This document shows positions 26,476 to 38,158 of a DNA stretch of 64,000 nucleotides, piece by piece. Both the position numbers and the translations under genes were made by a program. Origin of the DNA: Shewanella colwelliana ATCC 39565 (GTDB lineage: Bacteria; Pseudomonadota; Gammaproteobacteria; Enterobacterales; Shewanellaceae); assembly GCF_000518705.1 (NCBI RefSeq), contig NZ_JAEC01000008.1, positions 141,309-205,308 on the forward strand, in the 5' to 3' direction. The notes under the pieces were generated by a model. The model was not told the DNA's origin. It searched no databases and saw only the letters and a list, made by a program, of their open reading frames with translations. Positions within the stretch are counted from its first letter, which is position 1. Each line of letters starts with the position of its first letter.

Positions 26476-28311
26476 ATGGACGCCGCTGCTAATTTAGTCG
26501 ACACCACCGACACCGATCCGCTCTCACACTGCCTGCAGGCGGTATTTGGTTACCGTACCTTTAGACAAGGTCAGCGGGAAGTGATTGAGCAGGCCTGTCA
26601 GGCACAAGACAGTTTAGTGATAATGCCAACAGGTGGCGGTAAGAGCCTTTGTTATCAACTGCCAGCACTACTGCTACCGGGTTTGACGTTAGTTGTGTCA
26701 CCTTTGATCTCCTTGATGAAAGATCAAGTCGATAGTCTTAGTCAAATGGGCGTTGCGGCAGCTTATCTAAATTCATCTTTATCGAGAGAAGCCTCGTTAC
26801 AGATTTTTCAGCAACTACATCGCGGTGAGTTAAAGCTACTGTATGTATCGCCTGAGCGCTTGTTAATGCCGAGTTTCATCGAACGGATGCAAGGTTTGAA
26901 TATCTCGCTATTTGCTGTCGATGAGGCCCATTGTATTTCGCAGTGGGGGCATGATTTTAGGCCTGAATACGCACTGCTTGGTAAACTTAAGCAGTTGTTC
27001 CCGTCAGTGCCTGTTATGGCATTAACCGCTACCGCCGACCACGCTACCCGTCACGATATCTGTCAGCGCTTGGGGATCACTCCGCATGTGTTGTTGACCA
27101 GTTTTGACAGGCCGAATATTCGTTATACCGTGGCCGAAAAGCTCAATGCGGCTAATCAATTGCGCCAATTTATCCAAGCTCAAAATGGCAACAGTGGCAT
27201 TATTTACTGTAGCAGTCGCCGCCGTGTTGATGAAGTGGCTGAACGCTTAAGGTTGCAAGGGTATAAATCTGATGGCTACCACGCGGGTAAGACACAAGAG
27301 GAGCGCGCTGACATTCAAGAGCGCTTTCTAAAAGACCAGCTTGAAATTGTCGTCGCCACCGTTGCATTTGGTATGGGAATAAACAAGTCGAATGTTCGTT
27401 TTGTGGTGCATTATGACATACCTAAAAGCGTTGAAGCTTATTATCAGGAGACCGGACGTGCCGGGCGTGACGGTTTAGATGCAGAAGCACTGCTGTTGTT
27501 TGACCCTGCAGACATTGGCCGAGTACGCCACCTGATTGAACAACAAGAGCCTGGTCCACAACAGCAGGTTGAGTTTCATAAACTCAATACAATGGCTGCA
27601 TTTGCTGAAGCGCAAACGTGCCGTCGACAAGTGTTACTGCACTACTTTGACGAGAGTGCATCAGAGCCTTGTGGTAACTGCGATATCTGCTTAGACCCAC
27701 CAAAACGCTATGACGGTGTGCAAGATGCATAGAAAGTGCTCTCCTGTATTTTTCGCTTGCAGCAAAAGTTTGGTATCAACCATCTCATTGAGGTTCTAAG
27801 GGGCTCTAAATCCGCTAGCGTTGTCGATCGTGGGCATGACAAGTTGTCAACCTGGGGAATAGGTAAAGATAAAAGTCATGAGTTCTGGTTGAGTATTATT
27901 CGGCAGATCATTCATCTTGGTTACGCCAGCCAAGATATTACCCGCGGATCATCGGTTAAGCTCAATTCACAAGCTCGCGCGGTACTCAAAGGCGAGGTGC
28001 CTTTGCAGTTAGCGGAGCCGCGAATTGCATTGACCACGAATGTGAAGCGACGCGGAGCCAGTAGCCGTGCACCATTAAATTATGATCGCAAATTGTTTGC
28101 CCGTTTAAAATTGTTGAGACGAAGTTTAGCTGAAGAGCTGGACGTACCGCCATACCTGGTCTTTAACGATGCCACATTAGCTGAGATGGCCGCTATGTTG
28201 CCAACGAGTCCTGGCGAGATGTTAGCGGTCAATGGCGTTGGAGAAACTAAACTGAATCGTTTCGGTAACGAGTTTTTAGATGAGATCAGCGACTATCTGA
28301 CGCAGGGGTAA
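26476..28311 (+). pseudogene. recQ: ATP-dependent DNA helicase RecQ, interrupted by an in-frame amber codon
   Basis: Read through as one frame, this is a complete 3'-5' helicase for recombination repair: Walker [31 protein letters not shown], the [10 protein letters not shown] motif VI and the RQC zinc cysteines in [10 protein letters not shown]...CGNCDIC. The winged helix and HRDC domain (YDRKLFARLKLLRRSLAEE...VNGVGE) follow. At 27730-27732 the codon after QDA is TAG, where E. coli RecQ has Gln in DAQIALS, a change explained by CAG to TAG. The frame continues without further damage. The 418-residue first part keeps helicase and zinc modules; a GTG at 27736 could restart the 191-residue rest. 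Possibilities are a real null or split gene, suppression, or a sequence error. Confidence 0.88.
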
Positions 28312-28322
28312 CAGGGTTACAG

Positions 28323-30060
28323 TTAATGTGCTAAGTGTTCATTGTGCTTACTTAGTTGATCAATACTTGCCCGTTTAATCAGCGTATTCAAGGTATCATG
28401 GTGACGCATCACCGCAATGCCAATGGCCACTCTGCCATTACTTTGCAAGGGTTCTATTGCTGCTTCTAATTGTTGCGATATCTGCATTGCGCCTTCTAGA
28501 TGAGTAAAGGGCAACATGATCAGCATCTTTATTAAATAGCATATCTTGTTGGCGCAACTTGTCACAAATTCTCGCTGATAATAGCTTCATATCCGCACGA
28601 TAAAAGTGACTTGGATTGATCAATAAAATCGTGATCGGAAATCCTATCTGCTTAGCACTTGCCAAAAGAGCCTCCATTTTTTCGAGCGGGGCCATCGGCT
28701 CAAAACCTTGCATCTCTTGCTTGGGAGGTTTTTGACCCCTAAGTCTCGAGAAGATGAGTAACAGTGTTAGCAGTAGGAACAGTAAAATGATCCCGAACAA
28801 TCCATAGTTGTTGCCCAGATGAGTATCGAGTTTTAAGGTGTTTGTTTTTTTGCTCTGGGCTAACTGTTGGTAGCGAGCCAGTCGCGCTTTGATTTGAAGG
28901 AGACGGGTATCTTTGAGGTACTCGTAGCTATGTTTAGCTGTGTCGAATCTGAGGCGCTGGTATTGGTTGGCTTGCTGGTAATTGCCCACACTGGCAAAAT
29001 AATCGCTTAATACCTGATAGCAAATAACGAGCTGATAAAATTGATTGGTTCGTTCAGCTATACCGATAGCCTTTTTCATTAAATCTAGGCCAGCGGCTTC
29101 GTTGCCGTTTGCTAGCTCTATCTCTGCCAGCAGTTTATGGGCATGTAGACTATCGCTGATTTTTTTCTGCTGTTCAAAAGTATTAATAGCTATATTAAGT
29201 AGCTGGATTGCACTTTTATCATTACCACGCAGAAACTCTATTTCCGCAAGTTGGTTGTAACTTTCTGCGAGTTCTGTGGCGGTTGCCAGTTCTGGTATTA
29301 AAATTTTCGCTTCTAATATCATGTCGTCGCGAAATTTTACTTCTTGGTTTTTATGAGCAATTTTGGCGAGATTGAGTAGCAGGTTGATTCTGACTTTCCC
29401 CGTTGATTGCTCATTGTCCAATGTGGCTCTGGCGGTATTGAAGGCCTGATTAAAGAGTCCTTTTTGGCTGAGGAGTTCGGCCATAGCCAATTGAATGTAA
29501 GGGAATGGTGGCACGATCCAGTGGGGTTGTTGGTTGAGTGTTTCTGGATAAATATCCTGTGCGAGCCGCAGATCTTCGAGGGCACTGCTTTCACTTTCGA
29601 TCTGGATATCGACTCGACCACGCAAGAGTAATCCGTTGACTAATGATTGAGGTTGCTTTAGTTCTCGAGAGTGATAAATCGATGCATCCAGCAGAGTCAG
29701 CGCTTGGCGCAAATCACCGTAGTCTATATAGGCACCAGCCATGCAATTAAGAAAATAGGGGCGCGCCGACTCTATTTGCATCGCCTTTGCCTTGGCGTCA
29801 CTCATTCGACCTAAATTAATTGCCGCTTCATTTTCACCTAGCTGCACAAAGGTCTCACATTTTAACAATGCCAGACGTAGCCGTAATATTGGGGTTAATT
29901 TATCTTGGTCGAGCGCACTCTCTAATGCTTCAATTTTGCTTAGTGCTTCGTTGGGATATTGATAAACCGTATCGGCTAAATCATTTAGATCGCTCTCTAT
30001 ACTTGCCCATGCTGGAAACAGCCAAAGGCTGAAGCATAATGCTAGTAGGCGAAAATCCAT
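28323..30060 (-). pseudogene. TPR-repeat membrane protein with degenerate GGDEF-like tail, frameshifted near the C-terminus
   Basis: It begins with a signal peptide (MDFRLLALCFSLWLFPAWA), followed by about 380 residues of tetratricopeptide-type helices, one transmembrane helix (YGLFGIILLFLLLTLLLIF, about 420-440) and a cytoplasmic part starting like a GGDEF domain (FPITILLINPSHFYRADMKLLSARICDKLRQQDMLF). In this frame the ORF stops at 28438 after an unrelated tail. The shifted frame holds the missing part, LIMLPFTHLEGAMQISQQL and GRVAIGIAVMRHHDTLNTLIKRA, to a stop at 28323. The shift is near 28530. No intact GGDEF motif is seen, so cyclase activity is not expected even in a repaired form. Confidence 0.75.
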
Positions 30061-30386
30061 TTATAAAACTCCAACGAGAGACGATTAATATGAGTAGATT
30101 GAGCCGCATTATACTGATTTTTTATAAGCAATTGCATAAAAAATAACTTTTACGTCACAATCTAGCAGATTGATGATTTTGCGCGCAGCCATATTGAATT
30201 TGTTACATTAATGGCGCATATCATCAGCTGTGATTGTCAAATTGTGCACTCATTCTGCAATTTTGCTGGTCTAATCTGTATAGCATGAAAAAAATGGGGT
30301 TGACTATTAGCGCTACACACGTTAAAAATTAACCGCTCTTATAAAAAATAATGAATAAATAACTAATATTGTTGAATACAAAATAG

Positions 30387-30455
30387 ATGACTACTAACCG
30401 TGCACTACTCAGCCTCCTTATTCTCTTTCTCGCAGACTCTGCGCGGAGAATGTAG
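30387..30455 (+). CDS. leuL: leu operon leader peptide
   Basis: A 22-codon ORF reading MTTNRALLSLLILFLADSA and then RRM. Six of nine consecutive codons (405-431) are leucine, mixed CTA, CTC and CTT. It lies 190 bases before leuA with an attenuator hairpin between them. Ribosome stalling at these codons under leucine shortage would permit read-through. The Shine-Dalgarno is weak. Confidence 0.85.
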   Translation: MTTNRALLSLLILFLADSARRM

Positions 30456-30488
30456 TGTTGCACGCTTAATAACACACCCAGCATTCAT

Positions 30489-30520
30489 AAACCCCGCGCC
30501 CAACACCGCGGGGTTTTTTT
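30489..30520 (+). terminator. leu operon attenuator
   Basis: A GC-rich stem AAACCCCGCG/CGCGGGGTTT is followed by a T run, placed after leuL and 59 bases before leuA. A second possible hairpin, GTGTT/AACAC, lies between leuL and this one (about 30456-30476) and may act as the competing structure. Confidence 0.85.
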
Positions 30521-30578
30521 GTTTATGGATTTGATTAAAACGAAAAGATAGAACATAGACGTTCCATGGAGAAACTAG

Positions 30579-32150
30579 ATGTCTAACCGAGTGATAATAT
30601 TTGATACGACCTTACGTGACGGTGAGCAAGCATTAGCGGCAAGTTTAACGGTTAAGGAAAAATTGCAGATCGCATTATCACTGGAACGACTTGGTGTTGA
30701 TGTGATGGAGGTTGGTTTCCCTGTCTCGTCTCCGGGGGATTTCGACTCGGTTCAGACGATTGCACGTACTGTTAAAAATAGCCGTGTTTGTGCATTGGCC
30801 AGAGCGCTTGAGAAAGATATCGATGCGGCAGCGCAATCTTTATCAGTGGCTGATCAGTTTCGTATTCACACCTTCATCTCTACTTCAACCATTCATGTTG
30901 AAAGTAAACTAAAGCGATCTTTCGACCAAGTGTTAGAGATGGCGGTTGGTGCGGTGAAATATGCGCGCCGTTTTACTGACGATGTGGAGTTCTCTTGTGA
31001 AGATGCGGGCCGAACTCCCATTGACAACTTATGCCGCATGGTCGAAGCCGCAATCAAAGCTGGTGCTAAAACCATTAATATACCCGATACCGTGGGTTAT
31101 ACCGTACCGAGTGAGTTTGGCTCAATTATTCAAACTTTATTTAATCGTGTTCCTAATATCGATCAAGCGATTATCTCTGTGCATTGCCATGATGATTTAG
31201 GTTTATCGGTGGCAAACTCTATCACCGCCGTACAGCATGGGGCGCGCCAGATTGAGTGCACTGTCAATGGTATTGGTGAACGAGCGGGTAACTGCTCGCT
31301 GGAAGAGATCGCCATGATCTTGTCAACGCGTAAAGCAGCCTTAGGCTTAGAGACGGGCATTAACGCCAAAGAGATTCACCGCACCTCTAATTTAGTCAGC
31401 CAGCTTTGTAATATGCCTGTGCAAGCTAACAAGGCTATTGTGGGGGCTAATGCCTTTACCCACTCTTCGGGTATTCACCAAGATGGCATGTTGAAGGCGC
31501 AAAATACCTACGAGATCATGACGCCAGAAAGCATTGGTTTAAATCGCAGCAATTTGAATATGACCTCTCGTTCCGGTCGTCATGTAATTAAGCATCGCAT
31601 GCAGGAGATGGGGTACGCCGAACAAGATTATGATATGGACGTGTTGTACGAGGCGTTTCTGAAATTAGCCGACAAGAAAGGCCAAGTGTTCGATTACGAT
31701 CTTGAGGCCTTGGTCTATATGGAAGCACAAGCTGATGAAGACACTAATTACACCTTGCAGCAGCTAGTGGTGCACTCTGACTCTACTCAAGGTAAAGCAA
31801 CCGCAACGGTTACCCTTGATGTGGCGGGTCAGTCCGTTACTGAAGCGGCGACAGGTAATGGCCCAGTTGACGCGGCTTACAATGCGATTACCAGAGCGAG
31901 TAACTGCCAAGTCAATATCACCAGCTATAAATTGGGTGCCAAAGGTCAGGGACAGGATGCGTTAGGCCAGGTGGATATAACCGCCAGCTATCAAGAGCAA
32001 AACTTCCATGGTGTAGGCTTAGCGACCGATGTCGTTGAAGCATCTGTCCAGGCGCTTATTCATGTGATGAATTTGACTTGGAGAGCCGACAAAGTGGCAG
32101 AAAACAAAAATAAAATACAACAAAAGCGTGCGGAATTAGGTGGCGTTTAA
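30579..32150 (+). CDS. leuA: 2-isopropylmalate synthase
   Basis: A 523-residue enzyme condensing acetyl-CoA with 2-oxoisovalerate, the committing step of leucine synthesis. [11 protein letters not shown] near residue 9 and [14 protein letters not shown] (metal-binding His) mark the TIM barrel. [14 protein letters not shown] and the [12 protein letters not shown] segment follow, and residues ~390-523 form the leucine-sensing regulatory domain. First gene of leuABCD, under attenuation. Confidence 0.97.
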   Translation: MSNRVIIFDTTLRDGEQALAASLTVKEKLQIALSLERLGVDVMEVGFPVSSPGDFDSVQTIARTVKNSRVCALARALEKDIDAAAQSLSVADQFRIHTFISTSTIHVESKLKRSFDQVLEMAVGAVKYARRFTDDVEFSCEDAGRTPIDNLCRMVEAAIKAGAKTINIPDTVGYTVPSEFGSIIQTLFNRVPNIDQAIISVHCHDDLGLSVANSITAVQHGARQIECTVNGIGERAGNCSLEEIAMILSTRKAALGLETGINAKEIHRTSNLVSQLCNMPVQANKAIVGANAFTHSSGIHQDGMLKAQNTYEIMTPESIGLNRSNLNMTSRSGRHVIKHRMQEMGYAEQDYDMDVLYEAFLKLADKKGQVFDYDLEALVYMEAQADEDTNYTLQQLVVHSDSTQGKATATVTLDVAGQSVTEAATGNGPVDAAYNAITRASNCQVNITSYKLGAKGQGQDALGQVDITASYQEQNFHGVGLATDVVEASVQALIHVMNLTWRADKVAENKNKIQQKRAELGGV

Positions 32151-32181
32151 GTCCACAGACAATTATTAATAGCATTATTGA

Positions 32182-33305
<1,124 letters not shown>

Positions 33306-33306
<1 letters not shown>

Positions 33307-34706
33307 TGGCTAAAACATTGTATGAAAAGGTTTGGGACAGCCATATTGTTGCCGCACCTCAAGGCGAAGCGCCGCTAATCTATGTCGATAGACACTTAGT
33401 GCATGAAGTGACATCACCTCAAGCCTTTAGCGGTTTGAAGGTGGCTGGACGCAGGCTGCGCGCCCCAGAAAAAACCTTTGCAACCATGGATCATAACACC
33501 TCGACTAAGAGCGCAAGTTTAGATGCCCTTAGCCCAATGGCGCGTATTCAAGTGGAAACCTTGGCGCAAAATTGCGAAGAGTTTGGTATTCGTCTCTATG
33601 ATATCCACCATAAAAATCAGGGTATTGTTCATGTTATGGGGCCAGAACTTGGCATCACCTTACCTGGTACGGTTATAGTGTGTGGCGACTCACATACCGC
33701 GACTCACGGTGCGTTTGGTGCATTGGCTTTTGGTATCGGTACCTCTGAGGTTGAACATGTTATGGCGACGCAAACCTTGCGTCAGCTCAAAGCAAAAACC
33801 ATGAAGATTGAAGTCCGTGGTCATGTTGCCGATGGCATCACTGCCAAAGATATCGTGCTGGCCATTATTGGGAAAATTGGCATGGATGGCGGCACAGGTT
33901 ATGTCGCTGAGTTCTGTGGAGAGGCGATTGAAGCACTCTCAATGGAAGGACGCATGACAGTATGTAATATGGCGATTGAGATGGGAGCAAAGGCGGGTAT
34001 GATCGCGCCTGATGCGACGACAATTGAATACCTGAAAGGTCGCGAGTTTGCGCCTAAAGGCAGCGATTGGGACAGTGCCCTAGCGGCATGGAGTGAGCTA
34101 AAGAGTGATGATGAGGCTACATTTGATGCCTATATCGTGCTGGAGGCTGCCGATATTGCGCCGCAATTGACTTGGGGCACTAACCCTGGTCAAGTGGTGG
34201 CCATCGATCAGCCGGTGCCGAGCCCGCTTGATGCTGAAAACTCAACGGTGCGCACCAGTATAGAGAAAGCATTGGAGTATGTAGCGCTGGAAGCGGGTAC
34301 TCAGATGACTGATGTGAGCATTAATAAGGTGTTTATTGGTTCATGTACCAACTCACGTATTGAAGATCTGCGTTCTGCTGCCAATCAAGCCAAAGGACGC
34401 AAGGTTGCACCTGGAGTGACGGCTATTGTTGTGCCTGGTTCAGGATTAGTAAAAGAGCAGGCAGAAGCGGAAGGCTTGGATAAAATCTTTATCGAGGCGG
34501 GTTTTGAGTGGCGTTTACCTGGCTGCTCAATGTGTTTAGCCATGAATGACGACAGGCTTGAAGCTGGGGATCGCTGTGCATCAACCAGTAATCGTAATTT
34601 TGAGGGGCGTCAGGGACGTGGCAGTCGCACGCACTTAGTGAGTCCAGCTATGGCCGCAGCGGCCGCTGTAGCCGGTCATTTTGTCGATATACGCAAAGCC
34701 TACTAG
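33306..34706 (+). CDS. leuC: 3-isopropylmalate dehydratase large subunit
   Basis: A 466-residue aconitase-like subunit carrying the 4Fe-4S cluster. Iron ligands are expected in SCTNSR and in the paired cysteines of [36 protein letters not shown] is the substrate-binding segment. It works with LeuD to isomerise 2- to 3-isopropylmalate. Start overlaps leuB in TAATG. Confidence 0.97.
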
Positions 34707-34715
34707 GAGAGCATT

Positions 34716-35321
34716 ATGCAAGCATTTACTACCCATACTGGCGTTGCTGTGATTATCGATAGCGCCAATATCGATACTGACCAGATCATCCCTAAACAGT
34801 TTTTGTCTAAAGTGACTCGTGATGGCTTTGGTGTACACCTTTTTCATGATTGGCGTTACTTGGATGATGCGGGCGATGAGCCAAACCCAGAGTTTAGCCT
34901 GAACTTACCGCGATATGCTGGTGCTTCTATCTTACTAGCACAAGAGAACTTTGGCTGTGGTTCCAGTCGTGAACATGCACCTTGGGCGCTAGCTGATTTT
35001 GGTTTGAAGGTGATTATTGCCCCCAGTTTTGCTGATATTTTTTATGGCAACTCAATCAATAATGGCCTGCTACCAGTGAGATTAAAAGAGACTGAAGTGC
35101 AGCAACTGATGGATGAAGTTAGCGCCACCGAAGGGGCTGAAATTACAGTGGATCTGCAAGCGCTAACCGTGACCTCGCCTTCTGGTGCTCACTTTAGTTT
35201 TCAGATTGCCGAATCGGCCAGACATAATCTACTTAATGGATTAGATGCGATTGGTATCAGCCTAACTTACAACGACACGATTGCCGCCTATGAGTCTAAT
35301 CTGCCCGCTTGGAGAGCGTAA
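34716..35321 (+). CDS. leuD: 3-isopropylmalate dehydratase small subunit
   Basis: A 201-residue partner of LeuC, forming the swivelling domain. It has [29 protein letters not shown] and [22 protein letters not shown]. It lies nine bases after leuC, the last gene of the operon, and is followed by a terminator. Confidence 0.97.
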   Translation: MQAFTTHTGVAVIIDSANIDTDQIIPKQFLSKVTRDGFGVHLFHDWRYLDDAGDEPNPEFSLNLPRYAGASILLAQENFGCGSSREHAPWALADFGLKVIIAPSFADIFYGNSINNGLLPVRLKETEVQQLMDEVSATEGAEITVDLQALTVTSPSGAHFSFQIAESARHNLLNGLDAIGISLTYNDTIAAYESNLPAWRA

Positions 35322-35374
35322 CACACGACCTATATGAATTAGCGTACAGATGTACTTAGGTATGTAAAAAATGT

Positions 35375-35415
35375 AGCCAGTAGCACTTAATTGCGCTACT
35401 GGCTTTGTTTTTTTG
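35375..35415 (+). terminator. leu operon terminator
   Basis: A 10-bp stem AGCCAGTAGC/GCTACTGGCT is followed by TTGTTTTTTT, about 50 bases after the leuD stop. Confidence 0.85.
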
Positions 35416-35829
35416 GTCATTGCCGCAGTGATAAACCTGTGTTTTTACGGTGATTTAGCTGATATTTACTGATTGTTAAAGCCAAATTGGTGGTTAGCCA
35501 GTGATTTGTGCTGGTGTTTTAGGTGTTAACGTAGCTAACAGGTGTATATCAATCTGAAAATCATTAGTGGTTGTTTTTAAAGTTTATTTGGTTGTCACCA
35601 CGCTTTGTTATAAATCTATAAAGCGAATCAAGATCACACTTTTAGATGAAGGCACCTGTTTAAAAGGCTTTGTATTGCCATTTCTTCACTGGTTGATTGT
35701 ACTTTGACCAGCATAAAACACTGAAATAATTTATTTGCTTGTAAAGATACTCTGTATAAGTAGACTGCGGCTCAATAAAGAACTGGAGTTAAAACTCTAA
35801 GTCTAGTTGATAACAAAAAGAGAGCCACA
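35416..35829. other. Upstream region of the FadL-like gene
   Basis: No gene is seen. The stretch is AT-rich. At 35689-35711 CTGGT and ACCAG form an inverted pair 13 bases apart, a possible regulator site. A TATAAG near 35754 may be part of the porin promoter, but no clear -35 is seen. Confidence 0.4.
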
Positions 35830-37143
35830 ATGAACAAGCGTATTTTATCTCTAGCCGTTATTGCGGCTATCGCAGCACCGCTATCCCAAGTTAACGCTGC
35901 CGGATTCCAGTTAGCCGAATATTCTGCCACAGGTTTAGGCCGTGCTTATGCGGGTGAAGCCGCAATGGCTGATAATGCTGCAGTACAAAATCGTAACCCT
36001 GCGATGTTAACTTACCTGCAGGGTACTCAGATGACGGCGGGTGCTATCTTAGTGATGCCTAATATCGATATCGACGGCGAAGTCACTTACGTTGATGGCG
36101 TTAATGCGACGTCAGCTAAAGATATTGCAGATGATGCAGTGGTGCCTAATTTTTACATGTCTCATCAATTAGATGAACAATGGTTCTTAGGTTTAGGTAT
36201 TGGCAGTAACTTTGGTATGGCGACTGAGTTGGATGATAATTTCCGTGGCACTCAGTTTGGTAATGAAGCCTCTGTAACCACTGTAGAGATTAACCCGAAT
36301 GTAGCTTACCGTATAAATGAGCAATTTAGTCTTGGTGCTGGTATTCGTTTTGTACTTGGTGAAGGCAGTATTGGCGCTAAGAGCTCTGCAGATACCATGC
36401 TACCGCCGTCAATGGGTGGTATTACGATCCCTAAAGGCACAACCCTTAAATATATGGAAGGCGACAATACCGCTTGGGGTTGGCAGTTAGGTGGTGCCTG
36501 GCAGATTGATGCGAATAATCGTATCGGTATTAACTATCGCTCGGCAGTGGATTTCAACCTTGAAGGTGAAGCGAATGGCTTAGCCTTTAACCCTAGGGAT
36601 CCCAACCTGAAAATGGCGGGTTCTATGGAGTTATCTCTACCTGCAACGGCTGAGCTAGCCTCTTTCCATCAGATCACTGAAAAGTTAGCGATTCATGCCA
36701 GCGTAAATTGGACTGATTGGAGCTCATTCGAAAAACTAGAAGCGGTTATTCCAGCGCTGCCAAACCCAGATCAACTTGTTAAGCAAGAAAACTGGAAAGA
36801 CAGCTATCGTTTCGCTGTTGGTACGACTTATGATTTAACGGCAAAATCGACGTTGCGCGGTGGTATTGCCTACGACAAGTCAGCGGTATCTGATGCCAAC
36901 CGTACGTTGACCATCCCTGAGATGGACCGCCTATGGCTGAGTGTGGGTTACGGCTATCAATACAGCAAGCAGTTAGATTTGGATTTTGGTTTTACCTATA
37001 TCCTAGCTGATGAGTCACCTGTTGTTGAGCCTCGTCCAGGCATTGGTTCTGATCTCTCGTCTGCGCCATTTGGTGGCACATTTACGGGAACAACTAGCGG
37101 TAACATTATGCTAGTTGGTGTGCAGGCTAACTACCGTTTCTAA
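35830..37143 (+). CDS. fadL: FadL-family outer membrane transport protein
   Basis: A 437-residue outer-membrane beta-barrel of the OmpP1/FadL family for long-chain fatty acids or other hydrophobic compounds. The signal peptide MNKRILSLAVIAAIAAPLSQVNA is followed by the family's N-terminal hatch, AGFQLAEYSATGLGRAYAGEAAMADNAAVQNRNPAML. The barrel strands run to the terminal VGVQANYRF, a typical barrel end signal for BAM. Several FadL paralogues are common in Shewanella, so the exact substrate and the gene symbol are tentative. Confidence 0.88.
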   Translation: MNKRILSLAVIAAIAAPLSQVNAAGFQLAEYSATGLGRAYAGEAAMADNAAVQNRNPAMLTYLQGTQMTAGAILVMPNIDIDGEVTYVDGVNATSAKDIADDAVVPNFYMSHQLDEQWFLGLGIGSNFGMATELDDNFRGTQFGNEASVTTVEINPNVAYRINEQFSLGAGIRFVLGEGSIGAKSSADTMLPPSMGGITIPKGTTLKYMEGDNTAWGWQLGGAWQIDANNRIGINYRSAVDFNLEGEANGLAFNPRDPNLKMAGSMELSLPATAELASFHQITEKLAIHASVNWTDWSSFEKLEAVIPALPNPDQLVKQENWKDSYRFAVGTTYDLTAKSTLRGGIAYDKSAVSDANRTLTIPEMDRLWLSVGYGYQYSKQLDLDFGFTYILADESPVVEPRPGIGSDLSSAPFGGTFTGTTSGNIMLVGVQANYRF

Positions 37144-37159
37144 TCGGTGAACGTTGGAG

Positions 37160-37190
37160 AAAGGGTGCCCTAGTGGCGCCCTTTTTTTTG
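37160..37190 (+). terminator. Terminator of the FadL-like gene
   Basis: A 10-bp stem AAAGGGTGCC/GGCGCCCTTT (one T-G pair) with a CTAGT loop and a run of T, 17 bases after the stop. Confidence 0.85.
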
Positions 37191-37643
37191 CCTATGACTC
37201 CTCCCCTGTGGATGAGCTTGCAGAGCGTGATTAAAGCATATGCTTAATAGAGTACGTTATTAATGTTATCGGTATTTGCAAATTTCGCGCGATAGGCGTG
37301 CCTCGGGCTGTCATTTTCAAGGCGGTAAGATTATTTGTTGGATATATGAACTTCATCGGATTATATTCATCTAATTATCAATCTATTGTTAGAGTCTGCT
37401 GAGCATTAACGTGCGGTTGTTGTGGGTTTATGCTGAATTCCAAAAACACTGTCGTTAATCTTTGTTTTGAGCAATGCTCGTGTGCCCGTCGGTGGCAGTA
37501 TTGAATTCGAACCCAAACTAAGTTCGACGGAGCAACAGACGCGAGTGAATTAACTTTAATTTTTACGCGGAAATGGTATCGATGCATTGCATCTCGTTGT
37601 GTGCCATCTTCCCAATTAAACACGCTAAAATAAGAGGTGCAAA
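37191..37643. other. Intergenic stretch without a supported gene
   Basis: About 450 bases before the NTF2-like gene. An 81-codon minus-strand ORF (37378-37623) lacks a Shine-Dalgarno and any family likeness. Nothing else is recognised besides the AGAGGTG ribosome site at the end. Confidence 0.5.
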
Positions 37644-38141
37644 ATGAAACCCTTACTACTTGCCGCAGGATTGTCAGTGTTTCCGCTAGCTGCCGTGGCT
37701 AATACGCCCCAGACCACCGATGTGGTTGAGGCATTTATTGGGGCATACAATCAACATAGTGTCGAACAGATGCTGCAACATGTGGTTGATGATGTACGCT
37801 GGATGCATATCACTGGCACCAAAATAGAAGTTGAAACAGCTGGTAAGGCACAGTTTGGCGCGGCAATGGCGGATTATTTTGAAACCTTAGGCGAGGCTAA
37901 CGCCACCATTCTATCTATGATTCACTCTTCTCATTTTGTCAGCACAGTGGAGCGAGTCACCTGGCTAAATGAAGGGGAACTATTGAGCCAATGTAGCATT
38001 GGTAATTTCAGAATTGAAGGCGGTAAAATTGCCGAGTTTTGGTATCTGCCCGCGCATGCCTGTGATGATGTCGAACTCACACCACCCGTCGATGATATTG
38101 CACCACCTGAGGTGGGCAAGTTAATTGAAACTCGTCAATAA
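37644..38141 (+). CDS. Periplasmic NTF2/SnoaL-like protein
   Basis: A 165-residue protein with a signal peptide ([19 protein letters not shown]) and an NTF2-like fold: [32 protein letters not shown] is the typical helix-strand opening, and [13 protein letters not shown] the closing strand. Such domains bind small hydrophobic ligands or act as enzymes; no function can be named. AGAGGTG precedes the ATG. It ends 17 bases before glpK and may be co-transcribed with it. Confidence 0.75.
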   Translation: MKPLLLAAGLSVFPLAAVANTPQTTDVVEAFIGAYNQHSVEQMLQHVVDDVRWMHITGTKIEVETAGKAQFGAAMADYFETLGEANATILSMIHSSHFVSTVERVTWLNEGELLSQCSIGNFRIEGGKIAEFWYLPAHACDDVELTPPVDDIAPPEVGKLIETRQ

Positions 38142-38158
38142 ACGGTTGGAGTTATAGC

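Noticed and set aside
27736..28311. Independent HRDC-domain gene
   Set aside because: It continues RecQ in the same frame after one stop codon, with the E. coli RecQ order preserved.
28323..28565. Separate 80-residue gene
   Set aside because: Its sequence is the missing end of the GGDEF-like domain of the upstream ORF; it is the other half of a frameshifted gene.
37378..37623. 81-codon ORF on the minus strand before the NTF2-like gene
   Set aside because: No Shine-Dalgarno and an unconvincing composition; it lies in the upstream region of another gene.
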